From Patiria pectinifera (lineage: Eukaryota; Echinodermata; Asteroidea; Valvatida; Asterinidae): a DNA stretch of 64,000 nucleotides. Location: NCBI GenBank assembly GCA_029964075.1, contig CM057136.1, forward strand, positions 9,486,001 to 9,550,000, in the 5' to 3' direction. This document shows, piece after piece, positions 45,820 through 55,144 of the stretch (position 1 is its first letter; each line of letters opens with the position of its first letter). Position numbers and translations under genes: made by a program. The notes below the pieces were generated by a model. The model had not been told where the DNA came from. It made no database searches and saw only the letters and a program-made list of their open reading frames with translations.

Positions 45820-46692
45820 CAGTGGCGTAGCCACTGGGGGGGGGGGGGGGGCGTGGGGGGGGCCGGGGGCTGGTCCCCCCACTTTTTGAAGGGTGGGGGA
45901 CACAATTTCAAATGTCCCCCCCCCCCCCAGATTTTTGAAGTCTTGTCTCATTAACAGGGCCCTATTATGTACTACAATGTATATTTTACTTAGAAAATAT
46001 TGGTTAAAGTGGTCAGAAATAGCCTCAGATAGCACCACAGAGCATTTAGAATCCAAAATTTTTCGGGGCCCTTAGGCGGGCCCCGAACCTCACGCCTATA
46101 GCTCAGAATTCTGGTAGCAGATTCAATGACTCCAACCTCGAAAACAATGTTCAAAAATTTTTCTTATGCCTTTAGCTGAGAAAACCTCGAAAATTATGTT
46201 TAAATTATTATCTTTTGTGCTAAGATAATTATTGGTTAAAGTGGTAAGAAATTGCCTCAGATCACACCACAGAGCATCGAGAATCCAATTTTTTCGGGGC
46301 CCTTAAGCGGGCCCCGAACCCCACGCCTATAGCTCAGAATACCGATAGCTGATTCAATGACTCCAACCTCGAAAACGATGTTCAAATAATTATCTTTTGC
46401 TAAGAAAATATTAGTTAAAGCATAGGAGGAAAGTGGTAAGAAATTGCTTCAGATCACACCACAGAACATCTAGAATCCAATTTTTTTCGGGGCCCTTAAG
46501 CGGGTCCCGAACCCCGCGCCGTAAGGGCTTCGCGCTTCGCGCTCGCATCAGTTCTGATCAAGGTATGTTCCCCCCCCCCCCACTTTTGAGAAGCGATTGA
46601 CGCCCCTACATAACGCCCCCCCCCCTCCATGAAATGTCCCAGCCCCCCCAGCGGCCCCCCCCCCCACTGAAAAATTTCTGGCTACGCCACTG
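45820..46692 (-). mobile_element. hAT element of the CAGTGGCGTAGCC family, reverse copy
   Basis: The left end CAGTGGCGTAGCCA and right end TGGCTACGCCACTG are present. Inside are the reversed CGGGGCCC modules (near 46063, 46295 and 46489). The flanks are CGGCGTCG and CCGACGCC: they match as complements, not as a direct 8-bp duplication, which suggests a nested or inverted context. Confidence 0.85.
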
Positions 46693-46980
46693 CCGACGCC
46701 GCAGTGGCGTCGACAGTGGAATTTCCGGGGGGAGGGAGGGGAGATTGCCATGTAGGCATATTAATGGTTCGAGCTTAGTGGTAGCCCGCTAGCCAAATGC
46801 GAGTAAATACAGCGGCGGGCTAGTCAAAGCACTGGTTACATTACAGTGTAATAATCCGTTTGTCTTGTTAATGACTTTTACTTTTTAAGGAGATAATTCA
46901 AGGGGGAATTAATATAAATGATGTGGTTGTTTAATGTTTGTCATGTAAAGTTTAATGTATATAAATGGCAATCATTCAAA

Positions 46981-47005
46981 TCAATCAATCAATCAATCAA
47001 TCAAA
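46981..47005. repeat. (TCAA)n microsatellite
   Basis: A short TCAA repeat after ATAAATGGCAATCATTCAAA; it could be the 3' tail of a short retroelement. Confidence 0.6.
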
Positions 47006-48060
47006 ACCAGTATACCCCCTGGCGAGTCAAAATTATTGAAATAAGGCATGCAACTTTCTCGTGTATCCGTTGAATTTAGGGTTTTTAAAGGGAATTGCGG
47101 CCTAAAATCCCTGAAAATGTCATGTTTTAGATTGATTAATACTTGAAAGGAAACTATTCTAATGTCTTACCGTTCCAAAGAAAGAAGGGGGGACAGTCGT
47201 TCACATCGCGTGGATTGGACGCGGCGGACATTTCAGCCGTGTTCATTCAATGTTCGGTACTCGTTGCGCGCGTGTGGCACATAATACACACGGCACAAAT
47301 ATTTATAATTTTGACTTTTAAAGGATGGTTATGGTGTCGATATTTGTATCCTTCTTTTAAATGCTTTTTCCAATTTTGTTGCCCAACTTGGCGCATTCGA
47401 GAACGTAATATGCCTTTAAAAATGCTGGTCTCAGAAAAAAACATAATCTGATACTCACGCGCATTAATTTGTTTCATGTCATTGCGCCACCTACTTCTGC
47501 GCCAAAACCGCTTGCGTGTAAATTTAAAAAAACATGGCCTGGCTGTGCGTTTTGAAGAGCGTACCAGTATTGCTGCCAAAAACAAACAAACGACATAGTA
47601 TCTCCTTAAACGACTTATTATCTCGTTTAAACGACTTATTTATCTTTTTTAAACTACGGATTTTATCTTGTTTAAACGACTTTTTTATATGGTTAAACGA
47701 CTTAGTTATCTTATGAATGACTTATTAAGTCTCTCTTTCAAACGAGCCTAGGCACACTATTAAAGTGAAATTCGCGCTACTAAGGTGTTCCCATCTGCCA
47801 TCTCGCATCTCGCATCTGATGTGGATGACCTGACCTTTGTGTCGCGAGTTGTAATATGCAAATTTGGAGCAATTATTAACCCTGTTATACACAAGAGATT
47901 TGCATTCATTCACGGACGCTTGAGTAAAATTGAGTGATAATCACAATACTTGAAACACTTCGTCTAATTGAGCTACAGCGTCAATGTACAAATCAAAATC
48001 AACATACATGATTGTGATTGTTTTAATGAACCCCGCCCCACCCTGATCAATATTTTCCAG

Positions 48061-48207
48061 TACCTCCGACAGATGATTTGAAGTGCTCCGAGGGAGGACC
48101 CTTTGGGATGGAAGACGGTCGCATCCCAGATGCAAGCATCACCGTGTCGTCAATGTGGCGCAACCGTGCCGATCACGGACCCACCAGGGCTCGGCTTAAC
48201 CTTCAAG
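48061..48207 (+). CDS. discoidin (F5/8 type C) domain, first-half exon, copy 2
   Basis: Acceptor TATTTTCCAG, donor CAAG/GTAACA, phase 1 at both ends, 147 nt (6 nt longer than copy 1). It encodes CSEGGPFGMEDGRIPDASIT and then a loop SSMWRNRADHGPTRARLN unlike copy 1. The preceding exon in phase is 34610-34855, giving a plausible secreted protein: signal peptide, Cys-containing module, discoidin domain. Discoidin domains bind glycans, phospholipid or collagen outside the cell. Confidence 0.8.
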
Positions 48208-48621
48208 GTAACATTATTGTCGTGCAACAATTACATGGGATGAAGAATAAGACAACTCAAACAAAAACAATTCGTCAAAAGTGACAAAAAAATGCCAAAC
48301 GTTTAAGACTCTCCTCGGAGGGGTGGTGCTTCAAAGTGAAGTCTGCTTTGCTCAATTGTATAACTACACATGTTGTGTGGTCAGGAACTTTCACAAGTTT
48401 CACAAGTCGTTCATTCCTCAATGGCTGACTGTCATATAGAGGTGCTAAGCACAACATACAACCTGTCCCCCCCAAAAATGCTGCAAGTAGAAACGGGCTC
48501 TGTGTCCTTGGAATATTGAAAAATGTTTCATGATGCTTATATAATGTTACACCTGGGATATTAAGCTTTCAAATGCTAGCTATTTGTTTTATCAATTTTG
48601 CTTTTGCCAAACCAAAGATGT

Positions 48622-48893
48622 GGGCCCAATTTCACGGCGCTGCTAAGCACACGATTTTCTGCTAACAGAGCCTCTGTCTATTTCATGGAGACCGTAAGCA
48701 TAAGCACAGCAAAATGCACGCTTACTTCAGAGGACAATTTTGCTTAACTTAGTGACGTAACAATATAAATCTCCATGCACGCGCGACTGTTAGCACGTCC
48801 ACGCCGTGAAAAAGTGCTTAAGGTTAGCAATTTTTCTGCTTTGCTAAACACAACTTTTCTGCTAACTGTTAAGCAGCGCCGTGAAATTGGGCC
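48622..48893. mobile_element. MITE with GGGCCCAATTTCACGG ends, absent from the duplicate
   Basis: The ends GGGCCCAATTTCACGGCGCT and its complement surround ~270 bp. The matching place in copy 1 (near 2455-2465) reads straight through as AAAGATATGGTCCG, so the insertion came after the duplication. The target duplication looks like 2-3 bp (TG/ATG). Confidence 0.85.
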
Positions 48894-49632
48894 ATGGTCC
48901 GTTGAACACAAACACTCAAACTTGTGCCACTTTCCGTAAGCTGATGCTATAAACAGAAATTGCCAGTATTATACACATGTATGATCGTGCAGAAATACAA
49001 TTAGTAACGAATAGGTGAAGAAACACTTTAGTTATTCATATTATAATGTTCTTTTCTTTATTTGTAACACACTCTCCAAATCATCATCATAAAACATATC
49101 TTCTGGAATTGCGAACCTCAAATGAAGTCGGATTTGAACAGGTGCCATGTCTTGTTGCCTTATAATGTAGAAAGTCACACAAATTGATTTTTGAGTGTTT
49201 GTGTTCAACGGACTATATCTGTAACTTGGCAAAAGCAAAATTGATGAAACAAATAACATTTGAAAGCTGAATATCCGTGGTTTAACATTATATAAGCATC
49301 ATGAAGTATTTTTCAATATTCCAAGGACACAGAGCCCGTTTCTGCTTGCAGCATTTTTTTTGGGGGGGGGGGGACAGGCTGTATAAAACACATAAAGGAG
49401 GAGGGTTACTAGCAAAAAGTCTGTGATGGAACTAGTGACTGTTTTCCTGCCGATTTTTGATTTGCATATAAAACTGGTCATGCAATACTTTCTCCTTATT
49501 ATCCGCTTACTTTGCAAGTGTAGCCTCTCTCAGGTGTAATGCTTGTGGCAGGTTGTCCGTTTTTGCTTAGCACATAAATTTGCTAAGCAGTATTTTATGC
49601 TCAGCAGGTTTGATTATCTGCTTACTCTGCAG

Positions 49633-49844
49633 CCGGTTGGGCCTCAGCCTGGTGTTCTGCTGGATCTAGTGACGCCAATCCGTGGATCCAAGCTGACCTT
49701 GGTTCCAATGTCATCATCACTGGTGTTATCACGCAGGGGCGCGGGGACGTTGACCAATGGGTGACAGAGTTCAAAGTGGCCTACAGCGACGATGGCCAAG
49801 AATGGACTGACGTCACCGATGATGGATCAAGTACACCGATGAAG
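49633..49844 (+). CDS. discoidin (F5/8 type C) domain, second exon, copy 2
   Basis: Acceptor CTCTGCAG, donor AAG/GTAGTC. It encodes GWASAWCS, then NPWIQADLGSNVIITGVITQ, GRGDVDQWVTEFKVAYSDDG and QEWTDVTDDGSS. This is a more canonical F5/8 C core than copy 1, including the conserved Trp-Cys before the core strand. The final part of the domain is not found before the Polinton at 51.1 kb; it may lie beyond the window, so the domain is incomplete here. Confidence 0.8.
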
Positions 49845-49909
49845 GTAGTCCAACGGCATTGTTCAATTTGCCCTTTCAATGATGTGATTTCAAAAACAAT
49901 TAGACTGAG

Positions 49910-50830
49910 AGCTGGATAGGGTTTAATCCAAATTTTGGGAACAAATCCCCTGATTGTCTTAAAGCATAGTATCATCGACCCTGATCACAGAATGGCCAGT
50001 CTTAAGTTTCGCCAGATCAGACAAAGGCCCTCTGGCGCCATGCCAAGTGTGGCCAATTTTGCATTTAATAATCAAAATTTTGAAAACAAGAACAAAACCA
50101 GTATCATTTGATAGCTTGGAACTTGTAGATTATAGAAATATAACTTAAGAGCGATTTTAGATCAGACTAATTAACTTAAGAGCGGCCAAAAAGCGCGAAG
50201 GGTGGGCGTGGCCGTCACCCCCTCTTTTTCATTTTCGCTGATACCGTTGCGTTGCAACTGTAGAGGAGAAAATGAAAGCAGTTTGTATTGATGCCTTGGC
50301 ACTTGTGGAACATGAAAATATTACTTACAGAGGGCTTTTAGGTCAGACTAATTACCTTAAGACCGGCGGGAAAAGCTAGAAAGGGGAGGGGCCTCAACCC
50401 CCCTCCGTGTACATTTTGGCTCCTATCGTCGCAAAGCATTTCTTTAATCATACCAAGTTTCTTTGACAGTTGTTCAGATGCCTTGCGGCTATTTTGACAC
50501 CCGGTTTATGAAAATGTGGCATACCTTCATCAAAAATGTCCAAATGTTAATTTTCCCATTGAAAAGTACATGCACATAAAATCATGCACCAGAGTTCCGA
50601 CTAACAGATCGAATTGAAGCTGTGCAAATGTACTTCAAATTAAAAACGGCGAAATGAAACAATTTCATTGATGCCTTGGCACATGTGGAACATGAAAATA
50701 TAACTTAAGAATGATTTTTGGTCAGACTAATTAACTTTAGAGCGGTGCGAAGAGCGCGGAGGGGGCGGGGCCGCAACCCACTCCATGTACATTTTAGCTC
50801 CTATCGTCGCAATGCACTAATTCAACTCTG
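49910..50830 (+). repeat. repeat family A, copies at the end of duplication 2
   Basis: A full-like copy (49910-50480) is followed by a partial one (about 50680-50830) that repeats the CATGTGGAACATGAAAATAT subunit. Nothing coding is seen. Confidence 0.8.
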
Positions 50831-51042
50831 CCAAGTTTCTCTGATAGTTGTTCTGATGCAGTTATTTTGACACCATGTTTATGGCAATAGGGCAAGTAGG
50901 TATTAGTGGGGGATTCCAGACTTTGCCATAGGTCTGGGGGTAGTACAGGGCCAATAGGGAGAAGCCAGGGTACCAGACTTTACCCCCTCCCCGTCTCTGC
51001 CCCCCTCCCATTGTACCCATCCCTTTCCAATGATCCCCGCCC

Positions 51043-51120
51043 CCAAATAGATCCCTCCCCAAATATATCTGTCTATCTCCCCAAATATATCTTCCCTCTA
51101 GCTCCCCAAATATATCTCTT
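51043..51120. repeat. CTCCCCAAATATATCT short tandem repeat
   Basis: Three to four ~22-bp units abut the left end of the Polinton. They may be host microsatellite or part of an extended terminal repeat; the right end of the element would tell. Confidence 0.7.
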
Positions 51121-51144
51121 CTCTCTCCGAGTTGTTATATTATA

Positions 51145-51245
51145 AGTGGGGGGTACGGCGACAAACCCCATATCTCCCTCTGTCTAGGCATCTCCCTCTG
51201 TCTATTTTAAAAACTTTATTTAAACAAATAAATCATTTTTAATAA
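51145..51245. repeat. proposed left terminal region of the Polinton
   Basis: It starts AGTGGGGGGTACGGCGAC and contains a short direct repeat ATCTCCCTCTGTCTA (51172-51186 and 51190-51204). The first gene starts 101 bp in, so either the TIR is short or it includes coding sequence. The inverted partner is beyond the window. Confidence 0.5.
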
Positions 51246-51719
51246 ATGAACCTCGAGCTATCTAATAAAACAGATCAGTGCGATCATCATATAATCATCG
51301 AGAATGGTTTTTTAATTTGTGAAACGTGCGGTGAAATAGTTTCACGTTATTTTGATTTTTCGGCAGAAAATGCGCAAGAAGATCGTATCAATTGGTCAAC
51401 TTTAAAAAGAAACAAAAGAAAAACTGTGGAGAAACTGATTTTTTCTGTTTGTCCAGAGCAAGACTTAGAAGATGTCCAAGAAACAATCAATAAATATAAC
51501 GAGCTCGTTAATTACAAAACATTGAGGGGAAATGGTTGCGTTAAACGGTCGTTAATAGCGGCGTGTTACCATCACGTCGTTGGATGGAACAAAGAACGAG
51601 TTAGAGATGTATTTAAAGTGACTCAAAATCAATTTAATAAGGCACTAAAAAGATACGATGACCACTACAATAAAGGCGGGGCCGAGGGTGTAGCCCTAAG
51701 AGGTGAAATAGAGGTATAA
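51246..51719 (+). CDS. TFIIB-like transcription factor carried by the Polinton
   Basis: 157 residues. The N-terminus has a zinc-ribbon pattern C12-x2-H15 ... C25-x2-C28 (QCDHHIIIENGFLICETCGE), as in TFIIB-family initiation factors. After a basic linker comes one cyclin-like helical repeat (residues ~65-145), with LRGNGCVKRSLIAACYHH and then VTQNQFNKALKRYDDHY. This is the layout of the TFIIB core (Arg-Gly after the second helix, Ala-Ala-Cys helix, a sensor-like helix-turn-helix). Cellular TFIIB has two cyclin repeats; only one is present here, as in reduced viral versions. It is the outermost gene, reads inward, and its ATG lies in TAAATG. Likely role: recruiting RNA polymerase to the element's own promoters. 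Fold assignment is by motif reading, not search. Confidence 0.7.
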   Translation: MNLELSNKTDQCDHHIIIENGFLICETCGEIVSRYFDFSAENAQEDRINWSTLKRNKRKTVEKLIFSVCPEQDLEDVQETINKYNELVNYKTLRGNGCVKRSLIAACYHHVVGWNKERVRDVFKVTQNQFNKALKRYDDHYNKGGAEGVALRGEIEV

Positions 51720-51747
51720 CTCGGCGGATCGCTTTCATAATGTTTAT

Positions 51748-52403
51748 TTACCGAGAATTTGAACTTGTAAGTTTTTCGATAAGAGATTTTTTTTCTTTTG
51801 CCAGCCGTTCGTCTACCCGTTTTTTAACTTCTTTTTCAAAGTCTGTATCGTTTTTAATTTTTTGAAGCTTTGTGCTGGTCTTTGTTCTAATTTTTGCTTA
51901 AGCTCGTTAAATTTTGCGAGCTCTCTCGTAATCAATAAGAACTCTTCGTGCGATATATCTCCGTCGTTGATGGCTTGAGACACGTATTCTTCAATCGTGT
52001 TAAGTTTGGAGTCTGCTAATATTTTAATCTGGTCGTGCTTTTTCAGCTTGGTGGATAATCGCTTAGACGTGATTCTAAGCAGAATATCTACACCAAAAGC
52101 GCCTATAAACGTTCCTTCTAGCACCAATCCAACGGGAGCTGATATAACACCCAATAGAGCGGGAATACTGACAGCCCCCGCTATAGCCCCCAACCCTTCT
52201 AATCCTATCTCTACGTAATTAATAGTGTCGATCATTCTCTTTATTTTTTTATAAGTGCGCTCTCGGTGGTCTCTCTCTTTCAAGATTAAAGATCGAATCT
52301 CTTCAATCTTTTTAAGTCTGTACACTTTTGTTTCTTCGTTACTATTTAATCGGAGTACATCTCCAGAAATATCGGGGTATAACGCCTTACCATCTACACT
52401 CAT
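51748..52403 (-). CDS. Polinton membrane/coiled-coil protein with probable 3' frameshift
   Basis: Residues 1-60 are charged and helical (RLKKIEEIRSLILKERDHRE). A Gly/Ala-rich hydrophobic hairpin follows (~65-110, GLGAIAGAVSIPALLGVISA and VGLVLEGTFIGAFGVDIL), then a Lys/Glu-rich helical tail. I recall proteins of this build in other Polintons, function unknown; a membrane-active or scaffold role is inference. The uninterrupted frame stops at 51813. A neighbouring frame entered at an A5 run (51891-51895 on the + strand) stays open with a similar charged helix to a stop at 51748. So a one-base indel, or slippage at the run, is suspected. It is convergent with the TFIIB-like gene. Confidence 0.65.
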
Positions 52404-52429
52404 GTTTTTAATATAAAAAGATTTTAAAA

Positions 52430-53602
52430 TTAAAAGATCTCCAACTCGATAATGATACCCTCACCCTTATTGTTGAATACCTGTCCTTTTTCACCGCTGA
52501 TAGAAAATGTCAGTTTGTCGATTATACCGTTTTTAAGTTTTTTGAAATCCTCGACTCTATCAGGCTGGGGTTCGCGCGTAGCCACGGGTACGATTTTTAA
52601 GATGTCAGACGGTCGACCATTAAAAAAGTTTTCACTCGTACTTAATTGCGGGCAGCGAATAAACAAAAATTTAAACGGATTAACGTCGTAATATCCCGTG
52701 TACACCACTTTGGGTACCAGTCTTCCTTTGGGTAAATTGAGTAATCGAGATACTTCTCTGTTTAAACGCAATTTGAGATTTACGTCGGTTATCACCAACG
52801 TCACCTTTTTAGATTCTCTAAATACTCGAAAACTTACCCCGGGTATAGAATTTAAAATGAAATCGAACCAATCGACGTCGTACCACCCCGGTGGTATGAT
52901 GACCGAACCGATACTTCCGAGTGGCAACGGCTCTAAATGACTCGGAGGAATAAAATCGAAATCATCACCCGTCACGATAAGACTTCCTCTTATAATCACT
53001 CCTGCTTCTCTACTATCTCTCAACTCGCTCGCACCCATTTCTCCTTCAATAAACTTTAAAGCCAATTCCTCACCTTCAAAGATTTTTCTTTCTCTAACAA
53101 ATAATATTCTTACTAAAGATTGAAGCGTATTTAGTTCTAATTCAGTTTTTGTTATTTCTGAATTCATGGCGGCTAAAATCAACCCTCGCCGTTCAGCTAT
53201 AATAGCTCTTTTTCTTTTGTTTGATTCTAAAACGGATTCTAGTCTATCGTCTTCGTACGCTTTTATAAGATCGTTTATAGTTTTTTGTAAAACATTTTCA
53301 TCGTTAAATAAATAGTGGTATGGTATATCGGGTAACAATCGCTCTATAAAATCTCTATCCGGCGTTGTTATGTGTACATCTGAAAGAAACTCCGCGGGTA
53401 TGAGGGGAGGTTTATCTGTGGTAAACGCGGGTCTCCCATCTATTTGCGTAAACCAATCAATCTCCGTGGCGCTGGAAATATTAAAATATCCGGCGTTAAA
53501 CAACACCCTTTTTACGCGTATAGATTTTTGACCGTTTAAATTATCTACAACGTCTTCTAATTTAAACGTCTGCTCATTTTGAAACAAGTGAAACGAATGC
53601 AT
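52430..53602 (-). CDS. putative minor capsid (penton-like) protein of the Polinton
   Basis: 390 residues, no signal or membrane segment. It starts MHSFHLFQNEQTFKLEDVVD, has a helical, charged middle (~125-195), and then a beta-rich C-terminal half (from about 200) with short strands and a terminal segment KLTFSISGEKGQVF...IIIELEIF. That ending style recurs in a Polinton protein family as I recall it. A single-jelly-roll minor capsid or a spike protein is the best guess, from composition, position and size; a structure-based search would decide. The ATG lies in TAAATG and shares a 41-bp divergent promoter with the next gene. Confidence 0.5.
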   Translation of the reverse strand: MHSFHLFQNEQTFKLEDVVDNLNGQKSIRVKRVLFNAGYFNISSATEIDWFTQIDGRPAFTTDKPPLIPAEFLSDVHITTPDRDFIERLLPDIPYHYLFNDENVLQKTINDLIKAYEDDRLESVLESNKRKRAIIAERRGLILAAMNSEITKTELELNTLQSLVRILFVRERKIFEGEELALKFIEGEMGASELRDSREAGVIIRGSLIVTGDDFDFIPPSHLEPLPLGSIGSVIIPPGWYDVDWFDFILNSIPGVSFRVFRESKKVTLVITDVNLKLRLNREVSRLLNLPKGRLVPKVVYTGYYDVNPFKFLFIRCPQLSTSENFFNGRPSDILKIVPVATREPQPDRVEDFKKLKNGIIDKLTFSISGEKGQVFNNKGEGIIIELEIF

Positions 53603-53643
53603 TTATTTTAAAGTCTTTTATTATTAAAACTGAAACTAAAAAA
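53603..53643. promoter_or_regulatory. 41-bp divergent promoter
   Basis: A purely A/T-rich spacer between two start codons. It contains AAAGTCTTTTATTATTA (53610-53626). The other divergent spacer of the element (60181-60211) holds AACGTCTTTTATATTA, so GTCTTTTAT is shared. Confidence 0.55.
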
Positions 53644-55047
53644 ATGAGTGATTTTAAGTCGTTCAAAAAGCAGATACAATCGATAGCCGATCAGGTAACG
53701 AGACAAGTAAATCAAAATGTAGCCAAGGCAAACGAGCTAAAACATCAAGCTGCACCCCAAGCAAAGTTTTTAAACAGCACTAAACCCAGTGAACTGGAGG
53801 TCATAGTTAATAATACCAACGGGTTTTTAACCATGTTTCCCGACTTAACCTCGGACTACAAATTGCCTCACGTTGAGACGGACGAGGATGTAGATCGTTG
53901 GAAATCACACCCCATGTCGTTTTATCAAAATCAGTTAAATTTTGCAATCTACTGCGCTACTACGGGCTGCGGTATTGGATTTGATCTTTTAAACGCGAGC
54001 AACCGTTACGTTTGGGCCATCTTTAACTTTCATTTATATTTTACGGTTAGAAAGATCCTGTACGACATTGCCGCTCCTTTACCGGGAGATGACGCATTTA
54101 ACGCTCTAGACAACAGTTATAATCACAGAGCATTTACCGATACCTGTTTGTTGTTTGGCATAGATCAAAACAAGTCTTTTAAACAGACGAGAGACACAAA
54201 ATCTAACGGTTTAGGTACCTCATATATCTTTAATAAAGGCAAGTTTGTGGCGGTTGGTGAATATGATAAAACACTACCCAACAAACCCAACGTTCTTTAC
54301 GGCGGCTACCACGGTCTAGACAGTCCTAAAAAGAGTGGAAGCAGTTACGTTCCTTGGACGGTTATTTACATCGAACAAAACGAATCGGTACAAAAGGCTT
54401 GGTTAGATTTTATACCCGCCAAGAGTTCGTTTACCTCCGCGGGAATCATAAAGATCAACGAATCAATTAGATCTTACGTGTACGCTTTACTCGGTGCGCA
54501 GGCTCAAACAAAAACGAGCGTATTATCACCAGGCACGGGATTAGACGCTCAGAGACAATTTAACGTCATCGTTGAAGATATCATCAATGCAGTAGACGAC
54601 ATGGAAACGAGTATCGATCAATTTCAAGACTCTTTGCAGTATGCCAGAACGCCTTTAAATTTTGTCGTGAAACCGGGGTTGTATTTAATTCCATCGGATA
54701 TGAACTTGAGGGTTGGAACGCACGACGGCTATAACAACAATCTTCAAATCGCTACCCAGAGTATGAACACTGGTTTGGTGCCAGATTTAAACTCACAACC
54801 TCAACCGGACGACTCTTTTGATGACACCGATGACGTCGCGCCACCAACACCCCTAGAGCCTATGACGAACGATGTTGTATCACCTACACCAGCACCAGCA
54901 CCAACACCCTCACCAACACCAGCACCTACAGTTTTAACACAGGAGCCCACGAAACTACAAACTCACCAAGACGAAAAATTATCGTTGACGGTAGGAATAT
55001 TAGCTATCGTTGGCATGGGTATTTTAGCTTACGAGGCAATGCGATAA
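53644..55047 (+). CDS. conserved Polinton structural protein with Pro-rich stalk and C-terminal membrane anchor
   Basis: 467 residues. A charged helical N-terminus is followed by a globular, aromatic-rich body (~60-375) containing HPMSFYQNQLNFAIYCATTG and IRSYVYALLGAQAQT, which I recognise as typical of a conserved Polinton protein of uncertain function. A Pro/Thr/Ala stalk (~400-440, SPTPAPAPTPSPTPAPT) leads to a C-terminal hydrophobic segment (LTVGILAIVGMGILAYEAM). The architecture suggests a surface-exposed or membrane-tethered virion protein, perhaps for receptor or membrane interaction; this is inference. The transcript would end at the hairpin 24 bp after its stop. Confidence 0.65.
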   Translation: MSDFKSFKKQIQSIADQVTRQVNQNVAKANELKHQAAPQAKFLNSTKPSELEVIVNNTNGFLTMFPDLTSDYKLPHVETDEDVDRWKSHPMSFYQNQLNFAIYCATTGCGIGFDLLNASNRYVWAIFNFHLYFTVRKILYDIAAPLPGDDAFNALDNSYNHRAFTDTCLLFGIDQNKSFKQTRDTKSNGLGTSYIFNKGKFVAVGEYDKTLPNKPNVLYGGYHGLDSPKKSGSSYVPWTVIYIEQNESVQKAWLDFIPAKSSFTSAGIIKINESIRSYVYALLGAQAQTKTSVLSPGTGLDAQRQFNVIVEDIINAVDDMETSIDQFQDSLQYARTPLNFVVKPGLYLIPSDMNLRVGTHDGYNNNLQIATQSMNTGLVPDLNSQPQPDDSFDDTDDVAPPTPLEPMTNDVVSPTPAPAPTPSPTPAPTVLTQEPTKLQTHQDEKLSLTVGILAIVGMGILAYEAMR

Positions 55048-55070
55048 GTCACACTCTAATCTCACAAGAC

Positions 55071-55119
55071 AAAAAAAATAAGCCTTACCAACTTTGCGCT
55101 GGTAAGGCTTATTTTTTTT
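55071..55119. terminator. bidirectional hairpin terminator between convergent genes
   Basis: A perfect 20-bp inverted repeat: the left arm ends in AATAAGCCTTACCA (55077-55090), with a 9-nt loop ACTTTGCGC and right arm TGGTAAGGCTTATTTTTTTT (55100-55119). Each arm ends in an A/T run, so transcripts from either side finish with a stem followed by U8-9. It lies 23 bp after the stop of the + gene and 25 bp from the stop of the - gene. This is bacterial intrinsic-terminator form, and hairpins mark mRNA 3' ends in giant viruses and virophages; in an animal genome it is unexpected. Confidence 0.75.
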
Positions 55120-55144
55120 TGTTTAAACTTGATTACAACTATTA

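Larger units (their letters stand above)
47597..50480 (+). repeat. segmental duplication, copy 2
   Basis: Same order as 682-4060: TTTAAA array (47597-47712), the GTGGATGACCTGACC segment, discoidin exon, intron, second exon, family A repeat. It lacks the TIR element of copy 1 and carries the MITE at 48622-48893. Confidence 0.85.

Noticed and set aside
50905-50915. Left end of the Polinton at the upstream AGTGGGGG
   Set aside because: Possible, but farther from the first gene and within host-repeat-like sequence; 51145 is preferred pending the right terminal repeat.
55071-55119. A CRISPR-like or microRNA hairpin
   Set aside because: A single copy, a perfect stem with a short loop flanked by A/T runs, and exact placement between convergent stops fit a terminator better.
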